Below are positions 49,308 to 56,756 of a stretch of DNA of 64,000 nt, one piece after another; the stretch's first letter is position 1; each line of letters begins with the position of its first letter. The stretch is from Glaciimonas sp. Its GTDB lineage: Bacteria > Pseudomonadota > Gammaproteobacteria > Burkholderiales > Burkholderiaceae_D. The notes beneath the pieces are model-generated. The model did not search any database. It had not been told where the DNA came from and saw nothing but the letters and a program-made list of their open reading frames with translations. Position numbers and translations under genes: made by a program. The stretch spans positions 186,001 to 250,000 of the forward strand of contig JABBOV010000022.1 in the NCBI GenBank assembly GCA_012927625.1, given 5' to 3'.

Positions 49308-51652
49308 CACGGGCGATGCGGTATGCGCTGGTCGCCGCCGGCGGCATCATGAGCATCCTGCTGTTCCTGCTGGCTTCGGCATCCGATAATTCCAGCTTTT
49401 TCGAGAAAAATTACCCTTGGCTGTTGGGTCTGAACGCGCTGGTCGCGCTAGTTTTGCTGGGCTCGGTGATAGCGTTGCTAGCGCGCCTGTACAAGCGTTA
49501 CCGGCGCGGCAAGTTCGGCTCCAGACTGATGGCCCGGCTGGTATTGCTGTTCGCGCTGATGGGTATTTTGCCTGGTGCGCTGATCTATTTGGTTTCGGTG
49601 CAGTTCGTGTCGCGTTCGATTGAATCGTGGTTTGACGTCCGGGTCGAATCCGCGCTGGAATCCGGTCTCAACCTTGGTCGCGCGGCGCTGGATGAATCAC
49701 TCAACGATTTGCAGTCGAAAGCCCGTATCCTGGTTCAGGAACTGGCCAGCGTGCCGAGCAGTGAACTGCCGTTCCGGCTGTCGCGGTTGCGTGAGCAGGG
49801 TCAGATTCAGGAAGCCACCGTGTTGAACGCCAGCGGGCGCGTGATCGCGACCTCTGGCAGTAGCTTGACCAACTTATTGCCGGATGTGCCGACTGCCACA
49901 GTACTGCGCAAGGCGCGTCTGAACCGCGGCTTTGCCGCTATCGAGGGCGGCACTGACCCTGGTGCTGAGTTTGACAAAAATGGTGCAACGGCCGCGGGCC
50001 AAAATGCCGGCGCCGCGCAGGTCTTGCGGCTGCGGGTGGTATTGCAACTGCCGGCCTCCGCGAGCTCGCTGTCGCTGCAAAATGAAACCACATTCCTGCA
50101 ACTGTTGCAGCCGGTGCCGGCCCAGCTGGCTGGCAATGCCGAAGATTTGCGCGTGGCTTACAGCGAATACCAGCAGCGCTCGCTGGCGCGCTCGGGCCTA
50201 CGCAAGATCTATATCGTGACCTTGACGCTGACCTTGCTATTGGCGATCTTTGCCGCCATCGTCAGCGCTTTCCTGATCGCCAGCGGTCTGGCCAAGCCGT
50301 TGCTGCTGCTGGCTGAAGGCACCAGAGCCGTGGCAGAGGGCGATTTGTCGCCACGTCCGATTGTCGCCACCCCGGACGAGTTGGGTACTTTGACGCAATC
50401 GTTTAATGCGATGACGCGGCAATTGTTCGATGCCCGCAATGCGGTTGAGCGCAACAGTGCAGCGCTGGAACACGCGAAAGCTTATCTGGAGTCGGTGCTG
50501 GCGAATATGTCGGCCGGCGTAATGGTGCTCGACACCGCATTCAGGCTGTTGTCCTGTAATGCCTCAGTGGAAAGCATCCTGCAGCAGCAACTGACTGCGT
50601 CACTCGGCCAGCCGCTGTCGCAGATTGATGGGTTGGCGGCGTTTTCAAGCGCAGTCATTCAGGCTTTTTCCAAGCAGAGTGCGCAAACGGCGGCCGGCGA
50701 CGGGGCGGAAGGCAAGCTGCACTGGCAGCAGCAGATTGAAATTCCGCGTCAGCCCAACGGCGCTGAGATCGACCACGCCATTACGCTACTGGCGCGCGGC
50801 TCGAATTTGCCGCTGGATAAAGGTAATGGTTATGTGGTCGTGTTCGACGATATTTCAGACGTTATATCGGCGCAGCGCTCGCTGGCTTGGGGCGAGGTGG
50901 CGCGCCGCCTCGCGCATGAAATCAAGAACCCGCTGACGCCAATCCAGCTCTCGGCCGAGCGTTTGCAAATGAAACTGCACGGCAAACTCTCGGCCGAAGA
51001 TGCTGCCCTGCTCGACAAAGGCACCGCCACCATTGTCAATCAGGTCACTTCGATGAAGCACATGGTCGATAGTTTCCGCGATTACGCCAGAACGCCGCCG
51101 GCGGTATTGGCGCCGCTCGACCTGAATGCGCTGATCCGGGAAACCTTGCAGTTATACCTGAGCAACGATGCCAGCGACACCATCCATTTATCCTTGGGTG
51201 CCGATGTGCCGGAACTTATGGCAGACAAGACGCAGCTGCGCCAAGTGGTCCATAATCTATTGCAAAATGCCCAGGATGCAGTCAGTGAACGCGCGAGTCA
51301 GAGCAACCCAGGCGACCCGGTGCCGCGCATTGATGTGCGTACCGAAACCATCTATTATCCGGGTGACGATGGTGGCACCCGAACCGCGGTTCGTTTGTCT
51401 ATCACCGATAATGGCAGCGGCTTTTCACCCCGGATACTGGCTTCTGCATTCGAGCCCTACGTGACCTCCAAGCCGCGCGGCACCGGACTCGGCCTGGCCA
51501 TGGTGAAAAAGATCGTGGATGAACATGGCGGCCGGATCGATATCCAAAACCGCGCCGACAGTAGCGGTGCGACGATTCGGATCGTACTGCTGAAGTTGGT
51601 AGATAAGTTGGTAGATAAGCTACCAGAAAAAACATCATTATTACTGCCTTGA
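49304..51652 (+). CDS. ntrY: NtrY-type sensor histidine kinase
   Basis: The 782-aa protein has membrane helices near the N-terminus (about residues 6-25, 40-65, 80-105), a periplasmic segment, another helix at about 300-330, HAMP (about 330-385), PAS (about 395-510), and the kinase core: RRLAHEIKNPLTPIQLSAER, VVHNLLQNAQDAV, LSITDNGSGFSPRIL and GTGLGLAMVKKIV. NtrY senses redox or nitrogen-related signals and phosphorylates NtrX. The GTG at 49304 overlaps the previous stop and has GGAAGG upstream; ATG 49316 is possible. Its C-terminus includes a 12-bp duplication (KLVDKLVDKL). Confidence 0.93.
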   Translation: MTRAMRYALVAAGGIMSILLFLLASASDNSSFFEKNYPWLLGLNALVALVLLGSVIALLARLYKRYRRGKFGSRLMARLVLLFALMGILPGALIYLVSVQFVSRSIESWFDVRVESALESGLNLGRAALDESLNDLQSKARILVQELASVPSSELPFRLSRLREQGQIQEATVLNASGRVIATSGSSLTNLLPDVPTATVLRKARLNRGFAAIEGGTDPGAEFDKNGATAAGQNAGAAQVLRLRVVLQLPASASSLSLQNETTFLQLLQPVPAQLAGNAEDLRVAYSEYQQRSLARSGLRKIYIVTLTLTLLLAIFAAIVSAFLIASGLAKPLLLLAEGTRAVAEGDLSPRPIVATPDELGTLTQSFNAMTRQLFDARNAVERNSAALEHAKAYLESVLANMSAGVMVLDTAFRLLSCNASVESILQQQLTASLGQPLSQIDGLAAFSSAVIQAFSKQSAQTAAGDGAEGKLHWQQQIEIPRQPNGAEIDHAITLLARGSNLPLDKGNGYVVVFDDISDVISAQRSLAWGEVARRLAHEIKNPLTPIQLSAERLQMKLHGKLSAEDAALLDKGTATIVNQVTSMKHMVDSFRDYARTPPAVLAPLDLNALIRETLQLYLSNDASDTIHLSLGADVPELMADKTQLRQVVHNLLQNAQDAVSERASQSNPGDPVPRIDVRTETIYYPGDDGGTRTAVRLSITDNGSGFSPRILASAFEPYVTSKPRGTGLGLAMVKKIVDEHGGRIDIQNRADSSGATIRIVLLKLVDKLVDKLPEKTSLLLP
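51593..51616. repeat. 12-bp perfect tandem duplication inside ntrY 3' end
   Basis: AAGTTGGTAGAT occurs twice in tandem, adding four residues to the NtrY C-terminus, followed by AAGCTACC that can pair with GGTAG. Confidence 0.9.
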
Positions 51653-51705
51653 CGGCAGTAGGCTAAGATAATGTTGCGAAAATATTATTAGGGAAACAAA
51701 TTGTT

Positions 51706-52476
51706 ATGGCAAATATCCTCGTCGTTGATGATGAAATGGGGATCCGTGAACTGCTTTCAGAAATTTTGAGCGATGAAGGTCATGCGGTCCAGATTGCAGA
51801 AAATGCCGAGCAAGCGCGCCAACAGCGTGCCGCCGGAGCGCCGGATCTGGTGCTGCTGGATATCTGGATGCCGGATACCGATGGCGTAACCTTGCTCAGG
51901 GAATGGCAGCGCGAAGGCTTGTTGACGATGCCGGTGATCATGATGTCCGGCCACGCAACGATCGATACCGCAGTTGAGGCCACCCGCATAGGCGCTATTA
52001 ATTTCCTGGAAAAGCCGATCGCGCTGCAAAAGCTGTTGAAAGCAGTTCAGCAAGGCTTGTCAAAGAGTGTTAACCCGATGCGTGCTCCTTCTGCTTACTC
52101 ATCCTCTTACGCCAAAGCACTGCCGTCTATAGGTTCGGCGCCACTCATTGCGCCAGCCACTGCGTCGGCGTCTAGAATTGCTGCCGAACAGGCAGCTGAC
52201 GCGTTGCCTGCAATGGCGAAAATCAACGAGCCGCAGTTTTTCGCAATGACCTTTGAATTACCTCTGCGTGAGGCGCGGGATGCCTTTGAGCGCGTGTATT
52301 TTGAACACCATCTTGCACGCGAGGGCGGCAGCATGACGCGGGTGGCCGACAGAACCGGGCTGGAGCGCACCCATCTGTACCGGAAACTCAAACAGCTGGG
52401 AATCGAATCCGCAAAAGCCGCCCGCAAGCTGCAGGGCGACGCGGCAATCGATGCAGCGCCGGAACCGAATAGCTGA
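51706..52476 (+). CDS. ntrX: Short NtrX-type response regulator without AAA+ domain
   Basis: The 256-aa protein has the NtrX/NtrC-like receiver (NILVVDDEMGIRELLSEILS, phospho-Asp in LVLLDIWMPDTDG, MMSGHATIDTAVEATRIGA, EKPI) and a C-terminal Fis-type helix-turn-helix (EGGSMTRVADRTGLERTHLYRKLKQLGI). Classic NtrX, about 450 residues, has a sigma-54-interacting AAA+ domain between them; here there is only an Ala/Ser-rich linker (about residues 125-175). It thus has the architecture of RegA/ActR-type regulators and should act without sigma-54 ATPase activity. It follows ntrY after 53 bases. Confidence 0.88.
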   Translation: MANILVVDDEMGIRELLSEILSDEGHAVQIAENAEQARQQRAAGAPDLVLLDIWMPDTDGVTLLREWQREGLLTMPVIMMSGHATIDTAVEATRIGAINFLEKPIALQKLLKAVQQGLSKSVNPMRAPSAYSSSYAKALPSIGSAPLIAPATASASRIAAEQAADALPAMAKINEPQFFAMTFELPLREARDAFERVYFEHHLAREGGSMTRVADRTGLERTHLYRKLKQLGIESAKAARKLQGDAAIDAAPEPNS

Positions 52477-52485
52477 AACGGAAAA

Positions 52486-52929
52486 TTGAATCTCGAAACG
52501 GCAATTGAACAGCATCAAGCGTATGTCTACGTTACGCTGGTGACTGGCACAAACGCTGCCGCGCGCGAGTGCGTAATCGCAGCCGCAATCCAGCCCGCAG
52601 CTACGGACGAAGCCGGATTCGTACCTAACGGTACCGTTGCCCTGATTTTGGAAGGGTTTCCGAGCGGCCTGTCACAGCAAGCCGCCGCACTCGATCCGCA
52701 GCACAATCCTGCGCTGATGCAGACGGCTCGCATCGCCCCCGGCTGTCTGTGTTGCGTCGGCAACCTGACGCTGAAAGTAACCTTGAACCGGATCTTGCGG
52801 CAGCGGCCGCAGCGTCTGTATATCAGTTTAGCCACAGCAACCCATATCGTGCAGCTGCGCGCTTTCCTGAGCCAGCCGCCGTATGACCGCCTGTTAAAGT
52901 TGACCGACGATCTGATTGTTGATTGTTGA
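52486..52929 (+). CDS. Truncated CobW/G3E-GTPase-like protein lacking a P-loop
   Basis: The 147-aa protein keeps the CobW/YjiA metal motif Cys-x-Cys-Cys (APGCLCCVGNL, about residues 84-94), ahead of a helix similar to the family (LNRILRQRPQRLYISLA). The P-loop position reads VTGTNAAARE, without the GAGKT signature, and the usual C-terminal half is absent, so GTP binding is unlikely. It may bind a metal through the Cys motif. The start is a TTG nine bases after the ntrX stop, with GGAAAA before it; it is likely translated with ntrX. The stop lies in a 7-bp tandem repeat shared with the convergent xthA end. Confidence 0.6.
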   Translation: MNLETAIEQHQAYVYVTLVTGTNAAARECVIAAAIQPAATDEAGFVPNGTVALILEGFPSGLSQQAAALDPQHNPALMQTARIAPGCLCCVGNLTLKVTLNRILRQRPQRLYISLATATHIVQLRAFLSQPPYDRLLKLTDDLIVDC

Positions 52930-52941
52930 TTGTTGATTGTT
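52914..52941. repeat. Four 7-bp tandem repeats (GATTGTT)
   Basis: Four perfect GATTGTT units. The CobW-like gene's stop TGA (52927-52929) and the xthA stop (52940-52942 read in reverse) both fall in or touch the array. Confidence 0.95.
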
Positions 52942-53716
52942 ATTTTTGGCCGCTGTAACTGATGGTCAGCGGCGCGTGGTCGGAAAAGCGTTGTTCCTTG
53001 TAAATTGCCACGCTGCTGGCACTACCGGCAATGCCGGGTGTAGCGACGTGATAATCGATGCGCCATCCAACGTTTTTTGCCCAAGCCTGGCCGCGATTAC
53101 TCCACCAGGTGTATTGCTCGGTTCTAGGGTCGAGGGTGCGATGGACATCAACAAAGCCGATTGCATCGAACAAATGCGTCATCCAGGCTCGTTCTTCGGG
53201 CAGGAAGCCGGAATTTTTCCGGTTGCCTTTCCAATTTTTCAGATCAATCTCCTGGTGCGCGATATTCCAGTCGCCGCAAATCACGCACTCGCGTCCTTCT
53301 GCTTTCAAGACGATCAAGTGCGCCTGGAATGCCTGCATGAAACGGAACTTGGCTTCCTGGCGTTCCGGTGAAGACGACCCCGACGGGCAATACACTGAAA
53401 TCACAGTCAAAGCACCGAAGTCGCAACGCACATAGCGGCCTTCGGCATCGAATTCGGGGTTGCCGAAGCCGATCTGCACCGCATCCGGCTGGGCTTTGCT
53501 GTAAATTCCGGTGCCGGAATAGCCTTTTTTTTGCGCGTAATGGAAGTGACCGTGATAGCCGGCAGGCGCCAGCATATCGGGGCTCATGTCAGCGGCTTGC
53601 GCCTTGAGCTCCTGGACGCAGATAAAATCGGCATCCTGTTTTTGCATCCAGTCGAAAAAACCTTTTTTGCTGGCGGAACGAATACCGTTGAGGTTGGCGG
53701 AAATAATGGTAGGCAT
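52940..53716 (-). CDS. xthA: Exodeoxyribonuclease III
   Basis: ExoIII is an AP endonuclease and 3'-5' exonuclease in base-excision repair. The 258-aa product has the family blocks ISANLNGIRSASKKG, QELKAQ (metal-binding Glu), GTGIYSK, CGDWNIAHQEIDL (Asp/Asn), and RIDYHVATP with the terminal SDHAPL (catalytic His). The frame is open into pyrE, but the family start MPTIISANLNG is the ATG at 53716. It is divergent from pyrE with 162 bases between starts. Confidence 0.96.
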   Translation of the reverse strand: MPTIISANLNGIRSASKKGFFDWMQKQDADFICVQELKAQAADMSPDMLAPAGYHGHFHYAQKKGYSGTGIYSKAQPDAVQIGFGNPEFDAEGRYVRCDFGALTVISVYCPSGSSSPERQEAKFRFMQAFQAHLIVLKAEGRECVICGDWNIAHQEIDLKNWKGNRKNSGFLPEERAWMTHLFDAIGFVDVHRTLDPRTEQYTWWSNRGQAWAKNVGWRIDYHVATPGIAGSASSVAIYKEQRFSDHAPLTISYSGQK

Positions 53717-53878
53717 AAATGTGCAGGCAAGCGTGTTTGGTGAGCTCGCAGAATAACCGAAACACGACAACTTTGCGGCAGGCTGGGAATTTGCTGCGAT
53801 GGCTTTAAAATAGCGTTTAATCGGATTACCTGGATTAATCGCTGACGTTTTAGTCAGATCACAGCTGCTAAGGATATT

Positions 53879-54541
53879 TTGAATAATTTGCGCCAACAAT
53901 TCATTGCATTTTCGGTTGATGCCGGAGTGCTGCAATTCGGTCAATTCGTCACCAAGGCGGGTCGCAACTCGCCGTATTTCTTTAACGCCGGCTTGTTCAA
54001 CTACGGCCAGACCCTGGGCCAACTGGCCGAATTCTATGCCCAGACGCTGCTTGATTCCGGGGTCGAATTCGACATGCTGTACGGCCCGGCCTACAAAGGC
54101 ATCACGCTGGCCTCGGCGACTGCCGTGGCGCTGGCCCAAAAAGGCCGCAACGTTCCGTTCGCCTATAACCGCAAGGAAGCCAAGGACCACGGCGAAGGCG
54201 GCAGCATCGTCGGCGCTAAATTGCAGGGGCGGGTGGTGATCATCGACGATGTGATTTCGGCCGGGACTTCAGTGCGTGAATCGGTCGAACTGATCCGCGC
54301 CGCCGGCGCACAGCCCTGCGCAGTCCTGATCGCGCTCGACCGGATGGAGCGTAGCGGCAGCGATGACGCGCTGTCCGCACATTCGGCGGTGCAGGAAGTC
54401 AGCCGCAACTATGGGATGGAGGTGATCTCGATTGGCAACCTGGACGATTTGCTGGAATATATTTCAGCCGCCGGGGCCAACTCGCAATTGGCGCAATATG
54501 CCGACGCCGTGGCAGCTTACCGGCGGCGCTACGGGGTGTGA
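53879..54541 (+). CDS. pyrE: Orotate phosphoribosyltransferase
   Basis: PyrE converts orotate and PRPP to OMP in pyrimidine synthesis. The 220-aa product has FTKAGRNSPYFFNAG-like substrate loop (FVTKAGRNSPYFFNAG), KEAKDHGEGG flexible catalytic loop, and VVIIDDVISAGTSVRES, the PRPP-binding loop. The start is the TTG at 53879 with AAGGA four bases upstream; no ATG gives a full N-terminus. It is divergent from xthA, the usual arrangement in Burkholderiales. Confidence 0.95.
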   Translation: MNNLRQQFIAFSVDAGVLQFGQFVTKAGRNSPYFFNAGLFNYGQTLGQLAEFYAQTLLDSGVEFDMLYGPAYKGITLASATAVALAQKGRNVPFAYNRKEAKDHGEGGSIVGAKLQGRVVIIDDVISAGTSVRESVELIRAAGAQPCAVLIALDRMERSGSDDALSAHSAVQEVSRNYGMEVISIGNLDDLLEYISAAGANSQLAQYADAVAAYRRRYGV

Positions 54542-54792
54542 TTTTTTAGCCCGCACTGTGAGCGACGCCGAAACAATGTCCGTTTGAATGGCGCTTTCCG
54601 CAATGCGGCCGTGACCGGGCTGGGATTCAGACCGGTGAGATTAAAGGTGTTGCGATCAAAGTCTGGAATCGCCCCTTGCTTTTCGTGCGTTCCACAAAAC
54701 GACAGGAGTATTTTTTCGAACCTATGTTTTCGGGGTTAATGACGCCTGCACTGGTAGCAACCTAAGTTTCACCCTCTCTTCCCGGATTTCCG

Positions 54793-56214
54793 ATGCACGC
54801 AAATCGCACCCAAGCTGAAGTATTGTTTTTCGAGGGCAATCGGCGCATGGAGGCGAAGGATGCTGAAGGAGCGGAAACAAGCTTTAAGCAAGCCCTGTCA
54901 CTGGTCCCGAATTTTAGCGAGGCTATGGCCAACTTGGGCTGGCTTCGAGAACAAGCTGGTGCGATAGCAGAAGCAGAAACTTACTATCGTCAAGCTATTG
55001 CCCTTTCTCCTGAGAACGTCCAAATTCACCTGAATCTGGGTGTACTGCTGATGAATCGCAAGTGCTTTGGCGAAGCGGAGGCGATCAATCGGCAGATCTT
55101 GCAATGTGCCCCGGATTCGCCGGCCGTCTGGTCGAATCTGGGTGTGTTGCTGGCTTGCCTGAAAAGGGAAGATGAAGCCGAGCATTGCTATCGCACCGCC
55201 CTTGCGCTGGACAGCAGTTATTCCAAAGCGCGCTTTAATTTGAGCTATATATTGCTGCGCCAAGGGCGGCTGGAGGAAGGTTGGCGCTGCCTGGAGGCGC
55301 GGGTGTGGTACGAGCGTTTTACGACTTATTTCACCTGCCCGCGTTGGTGCGGCGAAGCTCTGATCGGCAAATCGGTGGTCGTTGGCTTTGAAGCCGGCCA
55401 CGGCGACATGATCCAGTTTTGCCGTTACGCCTCAGTCCTGAAAACTATGGGTGCTGCGCACATTACGCTAGTCTGTCACCCTGGCCTGAAGGCGCTGTTC
55501 AGCACCTTATCCGGCGTCGATGCAGTGCTTTCCTTCAAGGAAGATGTACCCGCTTCGGGCTGGGATTTCTGGACGCCCCCGATGAGCCTGCCCCATTATT
55601 GCCACACCCGCCTTGACAGCATTCCGGCGCCGATTCCCTATTTGTCGGCAGACCCAGTCAGGGAGGCGAAGTGGTCTGCCTTGCTGCCTACATCAGGATT
55701 TCGGGTCGGCTTGGCGTGGAAGGGCAATCCTCTTTTTGAAAATGATGGGGATCGTTCACTGCCATCCCTGGATACCCTTGCTCCTCTTGGTGCGGTGGCC
55801 GGGACGCGGCTCATTAGCCTGCAAAAGGGGCCGGGCGAAGATGAGGCCCAGCGGCCACCGCAAGGGCTTTCCATTCTGAACTTAGGCGGCGCGCTGCAAG
55901 ATTTTGCTGACACGGCCGCAGTTGTGGCCAGCCTGGATCTGGTGATCAGCGTGGATACCGCCGTGGCCCACTTGGCCGGAAGCTTGGGCAAGCCCTGCTG
56001 GGTGCTGCTGCCGGATTATCGGACCGATTGGCGCTGGCTGACCGAACGCACCGATTCGCCGTGGTATCCAAAACATATGCGCCTGTTCCGACAGCCACCG
56101 GGCCAAGGCTGGCCGCCGGTCGTCACGGCCGTAGTCAATGCGCTCGAGAGCTGGAAGAAGGACCGAGAGTCGCATCCTTTGGGCGTGATGGCGAACAGGG
56201 ATTACAACGGTTGA
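54793..56214 (+). CDS. TPR protein with GT9/heptosyltransferase-like domain
   Basis: The 473-aa protein has about four tetratricopeptide repeats in residues 5-175 (for example EAMANLGWLREQAGAIAEAE, VQIHLNLGVLLMNRKCFGEA and AVWSNLGVLLACLKREDEAE) and a C-terminal Rossmann-like domain resembling ADP-heptose/GT9 glycosyltransferases (FRVGLAWKGNPLF, DLVISVDTAVAHLAGSLGKP, WVLLPDYRTDWRWL). The Ser/Thr-Ala-His segment is typical of this group. Its role could be glycan transfer; the acceptor is unknown. The 3' end overlaps the convergent DUF2721 gene by 13 bp. Confidence 0.85.
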   Translation: MHANRTQAEVLFFEGNRRMEAKDAEGAETSFKQALSLVPNFSEAMANLGWLREQAGAIAEAETYYRQAIALSPENVQIHLNLGVLLMNRKCFGEAEAINRQILQCAPDSPAVWSNLGVLLACLKREDEAEHCYRTALALDSSYSKARFNLSYILLRQGRLEEGWRCLEARVWYERFTTYFTCPRWCGEALIGKSVVVGFEAGHGDMIQFCRYASVLKTMGAAHITLVCHPGLKALFSTLSGVDAVLSFKEDVPASGWDFWTPPMSLPHYCHTRLDSIPAPIPYLSADPVREAKWSALLPTSGFRVGLAWKGNPLFENDGDRSLPSLDTLAPLGAVAGTRLISLQKGPGEDEAQRPPQGLSILNLGGALQDFADTAAVVASLDLVISVDTAVAHLAGSLGKPCWVLLPDYRTDWRWLTERTDSPWYPKHMRLFRQPPGQGWPPVVTAVVNALESWKKDRESHPLGVMANRDYNG

Positions 56215-56606
56215 TTGAGCTTTTGCTCCAGGTCTTCCAGTTCGATTTCAATTGCGCGGGTGCTGATGGTGATTTCGTAAAAGGAAAAGATCAGCGACAG
56301 CAGCAGCAGAAAAAGGCTCAGGCCGAAGGCAAGCTGGGCGGCCAACTCTAGCTGAATGAACACCAGAAACATGGAGACCGCGCACAGAATGAAGCTCATC
56401 ACGCCGAGCGCCTGCATGCGCCGGATCAGCGTTATGCGGTGGCGCAGATTGGCAATCTGGCGCACCACCAGCGCTTTTTGATCATCTTTTTTGTACTGGT
56501 TATGCAGCTGACGTATCAACTGGGCCAGCACCAGAAAGCGGTTGGTGTAGGCCAGCAGTAGCAATGAGATTGCCGGGAACAGCAAGGCGGGAGTGGTCAG
56601 GTTCAT
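56202..56606 (-). CDS. DUF2721 membrane protein
   Basis: The 134-aa protein has three membrane helices: residues about 6-28 (LLFPAISLLLLAYTNRFLVL), 65-86 and 88-112 (FGLSLFLLLLSLIFSFYEIT), with a basic cytoplasmic loop (HRITLIRRMQ) between. This is the DUF2721 pattern; function unknown. It ends with a Glu-rich C-terminus (EIELEDLEQKL). Convergent with the TPR gene. Confidence 0.88.
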   Translation of the reverse strand: MNLTTPALLFPAISLLLLAYTNRFLVLAQLIRQLHNQYKKDDQKALVVRQIANLRHRITLIRRMQALGVMSFILCAVSMFLVFIQLELAAQLAFGLSLFLLLLSLIFSFYEITISTRAIEIELEDLEQKLNQPL

Positions 56607-56680
56607 GGGCGGTGCGCTCGCGCAGTATCGGCTGCATTGGTAGACAGCAAAAAATAAGTCTTATCAGTTATGGAATTAAG

Positions 56681-56753
56681 CATACATCAGCATGTATTTT
56701 TTAAATATGTATTAAAAACATGCGGAAATATATGTGTTTTTACCTATACTCCC
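56681..56753 (-). repeat. Dispersed AT-rich intergenic repeat, copy 8
   Basis: On the minus strand it reads GGGAGTATAGGTAAAAACAC, then TTTCCGCATGTTTTTAATAC, then AAAATACATGCTGATGTATG, where ATACAT/ATGTAT form a terminal stem. It starts three bases after the gatB stop codon, so it is transcribed with the end of gatB. Confidence 0.8.
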
Positions 56754-56756
56754 AGC

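Noticed and set aside
53717-54190. 158-codon extension of xthA across the divergent promoter into pyrE
   Set aside because: The ExoIII family starts at MPTIISANLNG; the extension runs antisense through pyrE.
54542-54792. 251-bp gap between pyrE and the TPR gene checked for small RNA or riboswitch
   Set aside because: No stable conserved structure or recognisable RNA motif was seen; it probably just holds the promoter of the TPR gene.
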